Shown here: piece by piece, positions 1 to 8,772 of the stretch
How the letters are laid out: each line of letters opens with the position of its first letter
Numbering within the stretch: the stretch's first letter is position 1
Assembly (NCBI GenBank): GCA_964467345.1
Contig: CAYXPY010000026.1
Coordinates: 1-27,996, forward strand
Length of the DNA stretch: 27,996 bases
From: SM1-50 sp964467345
GTDB taxonomy: Archaea; Thermoplasmatota; E2; DHVEG-1
Reading direction: 5' to 3'
Notes under the pieces: model-generated
Seen by the model: the letters and a program-made list of their open reading frames with translations, nothing else
What the model was told of the DNA's origin: nothing
The model's database searches: none
Translations under genes and position numbers: made by a program

Positions 1-97
1 GTAACGTTCTTATAACTATCGATGACAGAAGGTATTTAAGATTTATTAAAAATCAAAGATCATGTTTGAAGCTCTTTTTTAAAAAGATGCCTCATGA

Positions 98-2014
98 TTA
101 TCGTTGGTATCCACCAAGTTTTAGGCTTGGGTCTCCGAACAACGCCCAGTTGGTGATCACAAATGCTTCAACCTGGTGTATCTCTTCTTCGACAAGGAAC
201 TTGTGAATCGCTCGACCATGCGCTTGGCCTAGCGTTGTTGATCCATCCCCAATTTGATAGAAGAAATTCGATTCGAGCTCCCCACTGAGACTCACCGGGT
301 CGCCTTCATATCCCATTCCATACCCTGTGCAGCCGGTTGATGCGATCGCACCTCCGTGGGGTTTTACGACCAGTGCCCAGCTGAAGCACACCGGTATTGG
401 GATGCCGTAGCAGAAGTAGTTGGCACCGGTTTTGTCTTGGAGTGTTTTGAGAAGTGACACATTGTACAGACCGTTATGACATCCACCGACGACGATGATG
501 GGAAGTTTTTCAGCATTGCGTAGTTTGAGGAAATGGTATAGGGTGATGCCACCACACCAGTCATCAGGGTATTGTCCATCGAACCAGATGGTGTCCCAGA
601 CCAGCGGGTTTCCATGGCCCTGGAAGAGCACAAAACCAGCTCCCTGGGAAATGGCGGTCTGTATATCCTTGGCGATGGGTACAAATCCGGTGGTGTTCTT
701 GTTACTAGAGTAGACGTTTATAAGGTTGAGATCCGGGATTGCGTTTTTTGTGTGGTTGTAGGCAAGGTCGCAGAGATATTCTCCATCTGGTTTGCCTTCG
801 AAGTAATCAAAGGTCTTCCCCCCGATGCCGATGAAGTTTTTATACCATGGTTTCTGCTCAGGTCCGGTGTTCTCATAGGTGATGATTTTCTGAACAAGTG
901 TTCTGACCTCCCTTTGATTTGTTGCTGGTAATCGTCCGACGTACACCTCAGGGTACAGGTCAAAGGTGTCTTGTGCAGCTCCGGGTGCATCCCAGGCAGC
1001 GTAGATGCCGTCCCCGTTCGAATCCCAGCTGTCAAAAGCCCCAGTGTCGTTGTAGAGACACCCGTAGTAGAGGTCTGATAAACATCCCTCATCATCAAGC
1101 TGGGGGATACTGACGTATCGTACAGGAACCCACCAGCCGCTCCAACCAGCGGACCGGGTGTCTTTGTCCTTGGCGTAGAGATGGGATTTTAACCCACCAA
1201 CAAGCAGGACGTAGGTGATACCCCAGGTGTCGTACGCCTCTTTGATGAAGTATTTGACCTGCTCAGGGGGATCAGCCCCTGTGTACTGGTCAAGGATGTC
1301 CTCGACTGATTTGAACGTGGTTGAAAGTCCTTTTGAATTTTTAAAATCGATGAGAGGGGCAAGTGCTGCTTTGAAGGATCTGGGTGCGATGATGACCATG
1401 TCATACGTCTCAGTGGTTTGTGTCATAGTGTTGGGGGATTCATAGGTGAGTTGGATGTCAAAAGAAGACGCATGTGTTATCTGGTTGGTTGCTGGTGCAT
1501 AGCGCACGGGGTAGCAGATGATTTTTACAAACGTTACCTGGTTTTGGTCTTGATCGCGTCCGGCGCCGATGTCGCAGCGGTACCAGCTGGTTGGATAAAA
1601 CGACGTACTCTCGTAGATTGTTGAATCGAGTTCGTAGGGTTGTTTTTTGGTTGTTTTTGATAAAGTAGTGAGTCGGGAGGCAAGGATTTTTTTGGTAAGG
1701 GTGAAGGTGCGTATTTCTTTTGGCGTGCAGGTGATGGTGATGTTTGTCGATCCGAAGGGTAGCACGTAGGTATGCGTAAAAAGTGGAAGCAATGGTTTTT
1801 TTGGTTCTTTTAGCTGTGAGGTCATCCCCTCCAGGTGTATGGTCAGCAATCCGTTTTGTTCACGGATTGTTGGTTTTGATGAAAAACGGAAAGAAAGGTC
1901 AATGCTTTTTGCAGTCGTTTCTTGTTCTAAAGGAAACGGGGTTTCAAAAGCGACTGCTCCGCATCCACTTAGTAGTAGTATGCTTACCACGGATAATGCC
2001 ATGATCCTCTTCAT
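98..2014 (-). CDS. Secreted C25 (gingipain-like) cysteine peptidase, putative lipoprotein
   Basis: A 638-residue exported protein of peptidase family C25 (clan CD), which cleaves extracellular proteins. The ATG at 2014 is preferred over an upstream in-frame codon because GAGGAG lies 5 bases before it and it begins a signal peptide directly. The signal peptide ends in a lipobox-like LSGC (Cys18), so the protein may be lipid-anchored. Seen in order: a beta-rich N-terminal region to about residue 200; a Rossmann-like start with YVLLVGG (about 268-274); an Asp/Asn/Gly loop DSNGDG (331-336) resembling a calcium site; VGRLPA (359-364); the catalytic His in QGHGNP (His467); and the catalytic Cys in VVGGCHNG (Cys512). 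The C-terminal NWALFGDPSLKL is typical of the family. The His/Cys pair spacing fits gingipain-type enzymes. Substrate specificity (Arg, Lys or other) cannot be read. Family assignment is firm; lipid anchoring is inferred. Confidence 0.9.
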   Translation of the reverse strand: MKRIMALSVVSILLLSGCGAVAFETPFPLEQETTAKSIDLSFRFSSKPTIREQNGLLTIHLEGMTSQLKEPKKPLLPLFTHTYVLPFGSTNITITCTPKEIRTFTLTKKILASRLTTLSKTTKKQPYELDSTIYESTSFYPTSWYRCDIGAGRDQDQNQVTFVKIICYPVRYAPATNQITHASSFDIQLTYESPNTMTQTTETYDMVIIAPRSFKAALAPLIDFKNSKGLSTTFKSVEDILDQYTGADPPEQVKYFIKEAYDTWGITYVLLVGGLKSHLYAKDKDTRSAGWSGWWVPVRYVSIPQLDDEGCLSDLYYGCLYNDTGAFDSWDSNGDGIYAAWDAPGAAQDTFDLYPEVYVGRLPATNQREVRTLVQKIITYENTGPEQKPWYKNFIGIGGKTFDYFEGKPDGEYLCDLAYNHTKNAIPDLNLINVYSSNKNTTGFVPIAKDIQTAISQGAGFVLFQGHGNPLVWDTIWFDGQYPDDWCGGITLYHFLKLRNAEKLPIIVVGGCHNGLYNVSLLKTLQDKTGANYFCYGIPIPVCFSWALVVKPHGGAIASTGCTGYGMGYEGDPVSLSGELESNFFYQIGDGSTTLGQAHGRAIHKFLVEEEIHQVEAFVITNWALFGDPSLKLGGYQR

Positions 2015-2207
2015 AGGACTCCTCAGGTATACGACTCGGTGCACCCATTGCTCTAGATTTATATTATATAGTTATTATATAAGTATATAAACATTCTGAA
2101 ATCAGAATGATGCATTCTCTTAAGGAGAAGAAACAAGAGCCTCCTTCTATAGAAACAATTATGTAGCAGTTATCAACTCCTCAAACAGGCAAGGCAGAAG
2201 AGGAGCT
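2015..2207. promoter_or_regulatory. Divergent promoter region with inverted repeat
   Basis: This very AT-rich spacer separates the C25 peptidase (leftward) from the CapK-like gene (rightward). Several TATA-like stretches lie at 2059-2091. At 2092-2109 there is a perfect 8-2-8 inverted repeat, CATTCTGA-AA-TCAGAATG, followed by another CATTCT at 2113-2118, giving three half-sites. Placement beside the TATA elements makes it a candidate operator, but no regulator is identified. Confidence 0.4.
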
Positions 2208-3569
2208 ATGCACAGACTCTGGGAACGTCTCTTCAACGAAGAAACCGGGATTGGGGTTGCACTGACGACTGTTTTCTATCGTAAACCGTATAAAGAAACA
2301 TATACCCGTATCAAGGAAATGGAGCGATGGAGCGCAGAGCAAATACATCGCTATCAATGGGAACACCTTCTGTTGCTTCTGCATCATGCCTATGAGCATG
2401 TACCCTACTACAAAAAGCTGTTCAAATCACAAGGCATCACACCAGAGGACATCCAAACCATGCAGGATTTTCAGAAGCTGCCGTTTCTGACAAAGGAACT
2501 TGTGCAAAAACATGCAAGCGAGCTGAAAGCGACGAATTACCCGGCGTATGCCTTCGAGGAGACCAACACGGGTGGGTCCACTGGTTTTCTGCTGAGGTTC
2601 CCCGTGGAAAAAGGGGTATGGTACGCAAAACACCTTGCCTACATCACAGCCTTGCTCCAACGGGGTGGATGCCGGACCATGGATTCCTCTGTTCAACTCA
2701 TTGGCAGGGAAAAACCCTGGGAATACCGTCTGCTCCCCCGAACCCTGCTACTGTCTTCCTATCAGATGACAGACCAAAACCTCCCTGTCTACGTACGAAA
2801 GATCACACGGCTCAAACCACGCTATTTCATAGGATATCCTTCTGCGATCACCCTGCTGGCACAATATATGAAACACCAGTCGTTTGAGCTTCATGGGTTG
2901 AAAGCGATTTTTTGCTTTGGTGAGACCCTTTATGACTGGCAACGTGACTTTCTTGAGGCATTCTTCGACTGTCGGGTTCATGGACAATACGGGCAGCGGG
3001 AGCAATGCGTTTTTGCTGGGAGCTGTGAAAAAAGCGATTATTACCATATCTTCCCTGATTATGGGTTTGCGGAGCTGATCGACAGCGACGGACAACCAGT
3101 GACCCAGGAAGGGGCCTGCGGGGAGATCGTCGGAACAGGGTTTCATACAGGGATCTTTCCGTTTATTCGATACAGGACCGGGGATATCGCACTCTACACG
3201 GCACATCGCTGCGACTGTGGGAGACAGACGCTGCGTTTTCAATCCATCGAAGGAAGGGTGCAGGATTTCATGGTATCGAAAACAAAACGGCTGGTGCCAT
3301 TGATGGGGGTACTGCAGTTGATCGCCCGATCGTCCCCCAATATGAAGGAATACCAGCTGTATCAGGAGAAGGAAGGGGAACTGATGCTTCGTATCGTACG
3401 AAAAGAGGAATTCTCCAATCGTGACGTCCGTCAGATACAAGACAATGTGCAGAACCGTCTGAAAGACGAATTTTCATTAACCCTTGTCTATGTGGAGTCC
3501 ATTCCTCGGACGAGCCGGGGGAAATACCAGTTTTTAGTCCAGAAACTACCGACTCAACAGGGAAAATAA
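2208..3569 (+). CDS. CapK/phenylacetate-CoA ligase-like adenylate-forming enzyme
   Basis: A 453-residue cytoplasmic protein of the ANL (acyl-adenylate) superfamily, closest in layout to CapK/PaaK-like proteins (COG1541). Seen: the N-terminal region with HVPYYKKLF (64-72); the phosphate-binding loop TGGSTG (121-126); the family segment around FIGYPSA (207-213); FGET (237-240); the RYRTGD motif (321-326) that contacts the AMP ribose; and a CDCGR segment (335-339). The ATG at 2208 follows AGAGGAG. Members activate a carboxylate as acyl-AMP and usually transfer it to CoA or another acceptor. Many lie in surface polysaccharide loci, but no glycosyltransferase flanks this one, so the substrate is unknown. 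It is not a confident phenylacetate-CoA ligase because no phenylacetate pathway genes are nearby. It converges on the metallopeptidase gene with a 55-base gap. Confidence 0.82.
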   Translation: MHRLWERLFNEETGIGVALTTVFYRKPYKETYTRIKEMERWSAEQIHRYQWEHLLLLLHHAYEHVPYYKKLFKSQGITPEDIQTMQDFQKLPFLTKELVQKHASELKATNYPAYAFEETNTGGSTGFLLRFPVEKGVWYAKHLAYITALLQRGGCRTMDSSVQLIGREKPWEYRLLPRTLLLSSYQMTDQNLPVYVRKITRLKPRYFIGYPSAITLLAQYMKHQSFELHGLKAIFCFGETLYDWQRDFLEAFFDCRVHGQYGQREQCVFAGSCEKSDYYHIFPDYGFAELIDSDGQPVTQEGACGEIVGTGFHTGIFPFIRYRTGDIALYTAHRCDCGRQTLRFQSIEGRVQDFMVSKTKRLVPLMGVLQLIARSSPNMKEYQLYQEKEGELMLRIVRKEEFSNRDVRQIQDNVQNRLKDEFSLTLVYVESIPRTSRGKYQFLVQKLPTQQGK

Positions 3570-3624
3570 AAAATAAGAGAAACAATCGAATGTTCGTTTC
3601 GATCGTCTCAAGTCATTGTTGTAC

Positions 3625-5187
3625 TTACCACTGGGTTCTTGGATTAAAGTAGGTAAGGTCGATGGTTCCCCAGTCGTCGTAATCGTTTTTCCCATGGGAT
3701 CCATCGGAGTAATCCACAAGATCGCTGTAGGTGTATCGGTAGTTCATCACAGATTTATACGGACCGTATCGCCAGAAGTTGGATTCCCAAGGCCATTTAC
3801 CATCTTGAACATCGACCCCGGGTGCTCTGATATTCAGGGAATGACCTGTTTCATGCATGATAACCCCGGCATAGACGAACTCCCTTTGTTTTTCCCGGTT
3901 GAAGGTTCCGCGTACGATACTATCGATGAGGGGGACTCTCTTTGGAAGGGTCTCAAGATACTGCGAGGAGAGATAGAAGCAATCAACCGCACGTGAATTA
4001 CCAATCCTTGATTGGAATGTAAAACCGACTGCCCAGCTTGCATTATACCCTATTATTCCCCAGTGAAAAACGCCTCTTCGCCAGTTATTCGTATCTGAAT
4101 GCATGAAATAAAGCCAATACCATGCGTTCAGGTCATTTTCTCCAATAGTTTCCTTGAAAGGAATGAACTCTCCACCACCAAGCCGTCCGTCGTCCACATG
4201 CCAGAAGATGTTGTGCTTCGCATGGGAATCACGGAGGTGGTCATAGGCGCCGACTGGTGCGACACTGCCTTGGCCGTTTGGCCCTTTTTCCATTTGGTCT
4301 ATTTCAACGAAAATATCCTGTCTGAAGGGATCAGATCCCCATTGCCAGGTCAGGTATTCCTCTTTGTTGGTTAGTCCATCGTCATCATCATCAAATAAAG
4401 TATGATTCTCCCATTCGAACGGGTCATAGACCATGTAGTAGCCCTCGTCATGTCCCCATTGATAATACGTTAATCCAAAGCGGTATTCCCATTCGATGGG
4501 GATGCCGTCCATGTCTAAATCCTCCCCGCGGTTATCGATCTCAGGGCTGGTGTTGTAGATGGCAGTCTCAAGCCAGTAGGGGAAGCCGTCGCCATCAAAA
4601 TCATTTTGTGAGATATCAAATATCAGTTCACAATCCCGATCAAGCTGATAGATGCTGTTATCGTCACATCCATTGAGCCGCCCATAGCCACTGAGATCGC
4701 CAAGGGAGTCGTCCCCCCACCAGCAACCTGCTGCAATACTATATCGAAGCTCTGCGGTACGTGATTGTGTGAAATTTCCATCTTCTCTGCTGAGGTCACA
4801 GAGACGGTCAGCTACAGGGCCTTTTTCCCAGAGAGCTATTGTAATGTCAACGAATTCTTCTTCTTTGGGGACTTCTTTGGAGGCAGACCAATTCGGTTCA
4901 GTCACATACAACATGTTTTCCCATACATCGCTGGTGAACTCCTCGTCGTTTATCGTCACTGTGACGTAAAAATCAGGGTCTGAGAGCAAATCGATTGTAT
5001 CTAAACCACGGATTTCATGGATAGTGACCGTGACAGTGATGTTTTCGACCAGAGGATCGTAATCATCGGGAAGTGGCATTGGTCGAATCAGTAACTGATT
5101 TTTTGTCTGAAGTGATGCTGTCGTTGGGATGACCAGCGAAGCAAGAATGACAAGCGTACATAGTATTTTTATAAAATTCTTCATCAT
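3625..5187 (-). CDS. Secreted metzincin-like zinc metallopeptidase with calcium-binding repeats
   Basis: A 520-residue exported protein. A signal peptide (about 1-25, ending TTAS) is followed by a C2-like beta domain (about 48-122), which carries a DPDFYVTV segment like those of calcium-dependent C2 folds. Next come Asp-rich repeats of the thrombospondin-3/EF-like kind: DFDGDG (196-201), DLDMDG (223-228) and DDDDDG (266-271). The C-terminal catalytic part has the zinc motif HETGH (445-449) and a downstream Met-turn-like SVMNY (479-483), typical of metzincins. The usual Gly and third His at +7 and +10 are Asn and Ala here, so the third ligand is unclear. The first ATG (5187) is chosen because a GGGGG stretch lies about 10 bases upstream; the next codon is also ATG. 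A TATA-like element lies at 5244-5251 on the minus strand. It is probably an extracellular peptidase working alongside the C25 enzyme. Confidence 0.75.
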   Translation of the reverse strand: MMKNFIKILCTLVILASLVIPTTASLQTKNQLLIRPMPLPDDYDPLVENITVTVTIHEIRGLDTIDLLSDPDFYVTVTINDEEFTSDVWENMLYVTEPNWSASKEVPKEEEFVDITIALWEKGPVADRLCDLSREDGNFTQSRTAELRYSIAAGCWWGDDSLGDLSGYGRLNGCDDNSIYQLDRDCELIFDISQNDFDGDGFPYWLETAIYNTSPEIDNRGEDLDMDGIPIEWEYRFGLTYYQWGHDEGYYMVYDPFEWENHTLFDDDDDGLTNKEEYLTWQWGSDPFRQDIFVEIDQMEKGPNGQGSVAPVGAYDHLRDSHAKHNIFWHVDDGRLGGGEFIPFKETIGENDLNAWYWLYFMHSDTNNWRRGVFHWGIIGYNASWAVGFTFQSRIGNSRAVDCFYLSSQYLETLPKRVPLIDSIVRGTFNREKQREFVYAGVIMHETGHSLNIRAPGVDVQDGKWPWESNFWRYGPYKSVMNYRYTYSDLVDYSDGSHGKNDYDDWGTIDLTYFNPRTQW

Positions 5188-5358
5188 ATCTGATATCCCC
5201 CTAAGGATCTGTTTTTTCTTGGGTACCTATAAAGAAGCCTATCCTATATAAATGTTTGTTGATTTTTTAGGTTAAACTATTAGTTTGGTTTTTTCTAAAA
5301 TTTTAAAAAGGACAGAACATTACCATCTCCCATCTACCATGTATATGGGGGATCATCC
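5188..5358. promoter_or_regulatory. Divergent promoter region
   Basis: A 171-base AT-rich spacer between two divergent genes. A TATA-like TTATATAG (minus strand, 5244-5251) is suitably placed for the metallopeptidase. A TTTTAAAAAG element near 5299-5308 on the plus strand is about 50 bases before the small gene at 5359. No other structure was seen. Confidence 0.4.
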
Positions 5359-5703
5359 ATGAAATTACTAATACCACCAGAACCACTCTTATTAAAAAAG
5401 CAATCAGAGGAACAACACGGCAAGGAATGGGACATCGACTCATTGAGCTTGTGGTTCGGGAACCGGCTCCCAACCTATCTATGGAATGACGCAGGATGGT
5501 CAAAACCATTAAAGGCGGAAGGCTACAACTGGCAAAGCTTCCTGAAGATCCTTTCTCTTCATAAAAAAGAGATGATACGCTGGTCACGCAACGCACTCTC
5601 CTGGAAAGACTTCTTGTTGAAGTTGCAGGACACATTCAAAGACCCAGTGTTTAAAACCGTGCTCCTCAGAAAAGACACACGAAAGGGGATAATTGATGGA
5701 TAA
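5359..5703 (+). CDS. Small protein of unknown function, coupled to radical SAM gene
   Basis: A 114-residue soluble basic protein that I do not recognise. It has no signal peptide, membrane segment or Cys motif. It is rich in Trp and Lys, with a WFGNRLPTYLWND segment (32-44) and predicted helices in the second half. The ATG at 5359 has GGGGG with a 7-base spacer to the codon (positions 5347-5351), supporting real translation. Its stop codon overlaps the start of the radical SAM gene (5696) by 8 bases, the arrangement of translationally coupled genes. The most economical reading is that it is an accessory or substrate protein for that enzyme, but this rests only on gene arrangement. Confidence 0.7.
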   Translation: MKLLIPPEPLLLKKQSEEQHGKEWDIDSLSLWFGNRLPTYLWNDAGWSKPLKAEGYNWQSFLKILSLHKKEMIRWSRNALSWKDFLLKLQDTFKDPVFKTVLLRKDTRKGIIDG

Positions 5704-7315
5704 CCATACGGATGGATACCCGATTGTTCTTACTGCCTCACGTGCCGAGGCAAACGAATACGACGATAACCCCTTTGCCGCATTCATCTGTACATTCCCA
5801 AAGAAGCTTTCTGGGTTGGCCTTACGGGAGCATCTGGAAAACCTCCCAAGCAACGAGGATGGGACCGCGAAACGGACCATCTACGGTCTGCGTAAGGTCG
5901 AATCACTACTTGTCAAAGAATTCGGACAGGAAAACGTTGTTGTCGCCCATTACGACCAGTTGCATAGATTCATTGGTAAAAATACCAAGATCCTGGGCAT
6001 CTCGTCCATGGACCCGATGGGGCTTGCCTATGTCTCCACCACCTACAATTCACTAATCGGGTTTGGTGGGGAGGCGTTAAACGCAGCCGAGTTCGAAAAA
6101 CTCATCACGCATCCCACAATCCAATCCTACAAACCGAAAATCATCGTCGGTGGAGCTGGTTCCTGGCAGATCAACGAGGCGGGCGTGCAGAAGAAATTTG
6201 GTATTGACGTCCTCTTCCAAGGAGAAGGAGAGGAAGATCTGATTTCCGTGTTTCGTCAAATGATGAACGGTGAATCGGTGTCGTCGTATTTCGTTGCAAA
6301 CAAACCGAACCGAAAAGAAATCCCACCGATCATCCATGCGGCTTCCTATGGCATGGTGGAGATCACCAGGGGATGCGGCCGAGGCTGTCAGTTCTGCAGC
6401 CCGACGAACCGTACGAAATTTTCCTTTCCCTTGGAATATATCATGAAAGAGGTAAAAACCAATGTGGAAGGGGGAACAAAAACGATTTTTACGGTGACAG
6501 AAGATATCTTTTTGTATAAATCAAAACCAGGATTCATCCCGAACAGGGAGGAGATCGTAAAATTATACAAGACTATCGCCTCGTACCCAGGTGTTGACTA
6601 TATCCTGCTGTCGCATGCGTCCCTTGCCCCGGTCATCTACGATCCGAAACTCTTAGAGGAGCTCTCACCGATTTTGCTGGAGAAAACCCGATGGACACCG
6701 CAGCTGCATAAATCCTACCCAAAGCGGTTTGTCTCTGTGGAGGTCGGTATCGAAACCGGCAGTGTCCGTCTGATGAAGCAATACATGAAAGGAAAGGCAC
6801 TGCCATATAGTGTCGACAACTGGCCGGAGCTTGTGGTTCAAGGCGTCGGAATGATGAATGACCACGACTGGTGGCCGTTATGTACTATCATGACCGGACA
6901 GCCTGATGAGACTGAAGACGATGTCCGAGCGACGCTTGACCTTATCGATGACCTGCGGAATCATAACGCGAAAATGTTCTACACACCGGTGTTGTTCATC
7001 CCGTTAAAGGAAGCAATCCTGGGGGACCAACGGCGGACCAATTTGAAAAACCTTACAGAACTGCAATGGGAGGTTATCTCACGCTGCTGGAGGAACAACA
7101 TTGATTTCTGGTCACCTGATTTAAAATGGCTTCTGAATCCGATATTCTTCTTCTCACATTGGTTCTATGCTCGATGGAAACATGGGAAAAAGGCGACTGT
7201 GCCGATGATGCATCTGGCAGGGTTCCCGATCGCCCAGAAAACCAACAAACTCTGTTCCCCCGAGTATTGCCAAGAGGATCCTGTGCGAGGGAATGGAAAA
7301 CAAGAGGCGCCATAA
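5696..7315 (+). CDS. B12-binding-type radical SAM protein
   Basis: A 539-residue cytoplasmic Fe-S enzyme of the COG1032 type. The N-terminal half (about residues 95-195) resembles the B12-binding-like domain of these proteins (LGISSMDPMG, IIVGGAGSW, FQGEGEEDL). The radical SAM core follows, with CGRGCQFC (Cys227, Cys231, Cys234) forming the CX3CX2C site for the [4Fe-4S] cluster that cleaves S-adenosylmethionine. Later SAM-barrel motifs include VSVEVGIETGS and the QPDETEDDV segment. I use ATG 5696 rather than the in-frame TTG at 5693 because GGGG at 5685-5688 is 7 bases before it. Whether cobalamin is bound is not certain: the classical DxHxxG motif is not visible. The substrate is unknown. 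The small overlapping upstream gene is the only contextual clue. Confidence 0.88.
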   Translation: MDNHTDGYPIVLTASRAEANEYDDNPFAAFICTFPKKLSGLALREHLENLPSNEDGTAKRTIYGLRKVESLLVKEFGQENVVVAHYDQLHRFIGKNTKILGISSMDPMGLAYVSTTYNSLIGFGGEALNAAEFEKLITHPTIQSYKPKIIVGGAGSWQINEAGVQKKFGIDVLFQGEGEEDLISVFRQMMNGESVSSYFVANKPNRKEIPPIIHAASYGMVEITRGCGRGCQFCSPTNRTKFSFPLEYIMKEVKTNVEGGTKTIFTVTEDIFLYKSKPGFIPNREEIVKLYKTIASYPGVDYILLSHASLAPVIYDPKLLEELSPILLEKTRWTPQLHKSYPKRFVSVEVGIETGSVRLMKQYMKGKALPYSVDNWPELVVQGVGMMNDHDWWPLCTIMTGQPDETEDDVRATLDLIDDLRNHNAKMFYTPVLFIPLKEAILGDQRRTNLKNLTELQWEVISRCWRNNIDFWSPDLKWLLNPIFFFSHWFYARWKHGKKATVPMMHLAGFPIAQKTNKLCSPEYCQEDPVRGNGKQEAP

Positions 7316-7334
7316 AGAGCCTTGATTATTGTTT

Positions 7335-8678
7335 TTAGTTCTTGAGGAACGCAAGGTAGGCAAGATACGAGGAGTAAAGATCGACCTTACTGGTGACCTC
7401 ATAGGGTGAATGCATGGACAACACCGGTGCACCAAGATCAACGACATCCATGCCTAACCGTGAGAAATACTTTGCAACAGTCCCACCACCGCCCTTGTCG
7501 ACCTTTCCAAGCTCCCCGGTCTGCCAGGGGACATGCGCCTTATCTAGGAGGGCTCTGATCTCGGCAACATATTCCGCGGAGGCATCGTTTGCAGAGTATT
7601 TCCCGCCATGACCCGTATATTTCGACATCACGACACCGTTGCCTAACGATGAGGCGTTTTTCAGTTCGAACACATCGGTGTAGTTCGGGGTGACAGCGGA
7701 TTGAACATCCGCGGAGATGACCTTTGATTTGAGCAGCACGCTGTCGATATCGACATTCGCATCAAGGCCTCGGATAAGGGAACGCAGGAATACAGATGCT
7801 TGGGCAGAGGCGTTTCCTTCACTGCCGATTTCCTCTTTATCCACGAAGAGGGACATGACCGTATGTTCTGGGTTTTTGACATCCAGAATTGCTTGTAACG
7901 CTGCATACGCGCAGATGCGGTCATCCTGACCGTACGCACCGATCAACGATCGGTCAAAACCTACATCACGTGCTTTAAACGCGGGGACTGCCTCAAGCTC
8001 CGCGGAGATAAGGTCATCCTCTGTTATGGAATAATCCGTGTGCAGTTTTTCAAGGATCGCCGACTTAATTTTCTCTTTAAAATCACCTTTCGCAGGGATG
8101 CTGCCGATCACGATATCAAGGCTTTCTGCTTTTATCGCCTCATCGATTTTTTTGTTATCCTGCACATCATGGGAAAGATGAGGAAGCAGATCAGGTACAG
8201 AGAAGACAGGATCTGTGTCATCCTCACCTAATTTGAAGGTGATCTTCTCACCGGTTTTTTTCACTACGACCCCATGCAACGCAAGGGGGATGACGACCCA
8301 TTGGAATTTCTTTATTCCTCCATAGTAATGTGTTTCGAAGAGTGCAAGATGGCTTTCTGAGTCCTGATAGAGCGGCACTTGTTTCAGGTCTAGCCGGGGT
8401 GAATCGATGTGTGAAATGACAATGTGCAGTCCCTCACGTATTGGTTTTTTCCCAGGTACTACGATTGCTGCTGATTTCCCTTGGTTTATGATGATTTGTT
8501 TGTTTTTTTTCCTCGCAGCCCGGGCGATGAACTCAACTGCTTCTCGTTCTGTCTTTGCTTCGTTAAGGAATGCTTGGTATCGTTCTGCAAATGAAAAAGC
8601 ACTCGCGATCTGCACTTTGGAAAAAAGTTCCCAAGCAGATTTTTTCTTATATGCATATTTGCTTTCGCCGTCTTTCAT
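7335..8678 (-). CDS. M18 family aminopeptidase
   Basis: A 447-residue cytoplasmic dinuclear zinc aminopeptidase, which removes N-terminal residues from peptides. Putative metal ligands are visible: His90 in ISHIDSPRLD, Asp253 in GQDDR, Glu282/Glu283 in DKEEIGSEG, Asp324 in SADV, and His423 in LSMHSP. The length matches the family. In eukaryotic aspartyl aminopeptidases the segment after the fourth ligand is AHAVHPNY, with His residues that contact substrate. Here it reads QSAVTPNY, so acidic specificity should not be assumed. The ATG at 8678 has GAGGG about 10 bases upstream. The gene converges on the radical SAM gene with only 19 bases between them. It probably finishes degradation of peptides imported after extracellular proteolysis. 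Confidence 0.92.
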   Translation of the reverse strand: MKDGESKYAYKKKSAWELFSKVQIASAFSFAERYQAFLNEAKTEREAVEFIARAARKKNKQIIINQGKSAAIVVPGKKPIREGLHIVISHIDSPRLDLKQVPLYQDSESHLALFETHYYGGIKKFQWVVIPLALHGVVVKKTGEKITFKLGEDDTDPVFSVPDLLPHLSHDVQDNKKIDEAIKAESLDIVIGSIPAKGDFKEKIKSAILEKLHTDYSITEDDLISAELEAVPAFKARDVGFDRSLIGAYGQDDRICAYAALQAILDVKNPEHTVMSLFVDKEEIGSEGNASAQASVFLRSLIRGLDANVDIDSVLLKSKVISADVQSAVTPNYTDVFELKNASSLGNGVVMSKYTGHGGKYSANDASAEYVAEIRALLDKAHVPWQTGELGKVDKGGGGTVAKYFSRLGMDVVDLGAPVLSMHSPYEVTSKVDLYSSYLAYLAFLKN

Positions 8679-8772
8679 ACGGTAAATCCCTCAGCGAGAA
8701 AGTCATCGTCTCGTACCATAAAAAGATAACTCAAGAAAGGAAAGAAAAAAAAGAATAGAAAAAAAAGGGTGG

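Noticed and set aside
2748..3440. 230-codon open frame antisense to the CapK-like gene
   Set aside because: No ribosome binding site or recognisable domain; the plus-strand frame has clear adenylate-forming motifs.
3570..3624. Possible hairpin GAAAC...GTTTC between convergent genes
   Set aside because: Only a 5-base stem with a long loop; too weak to call a terminator.
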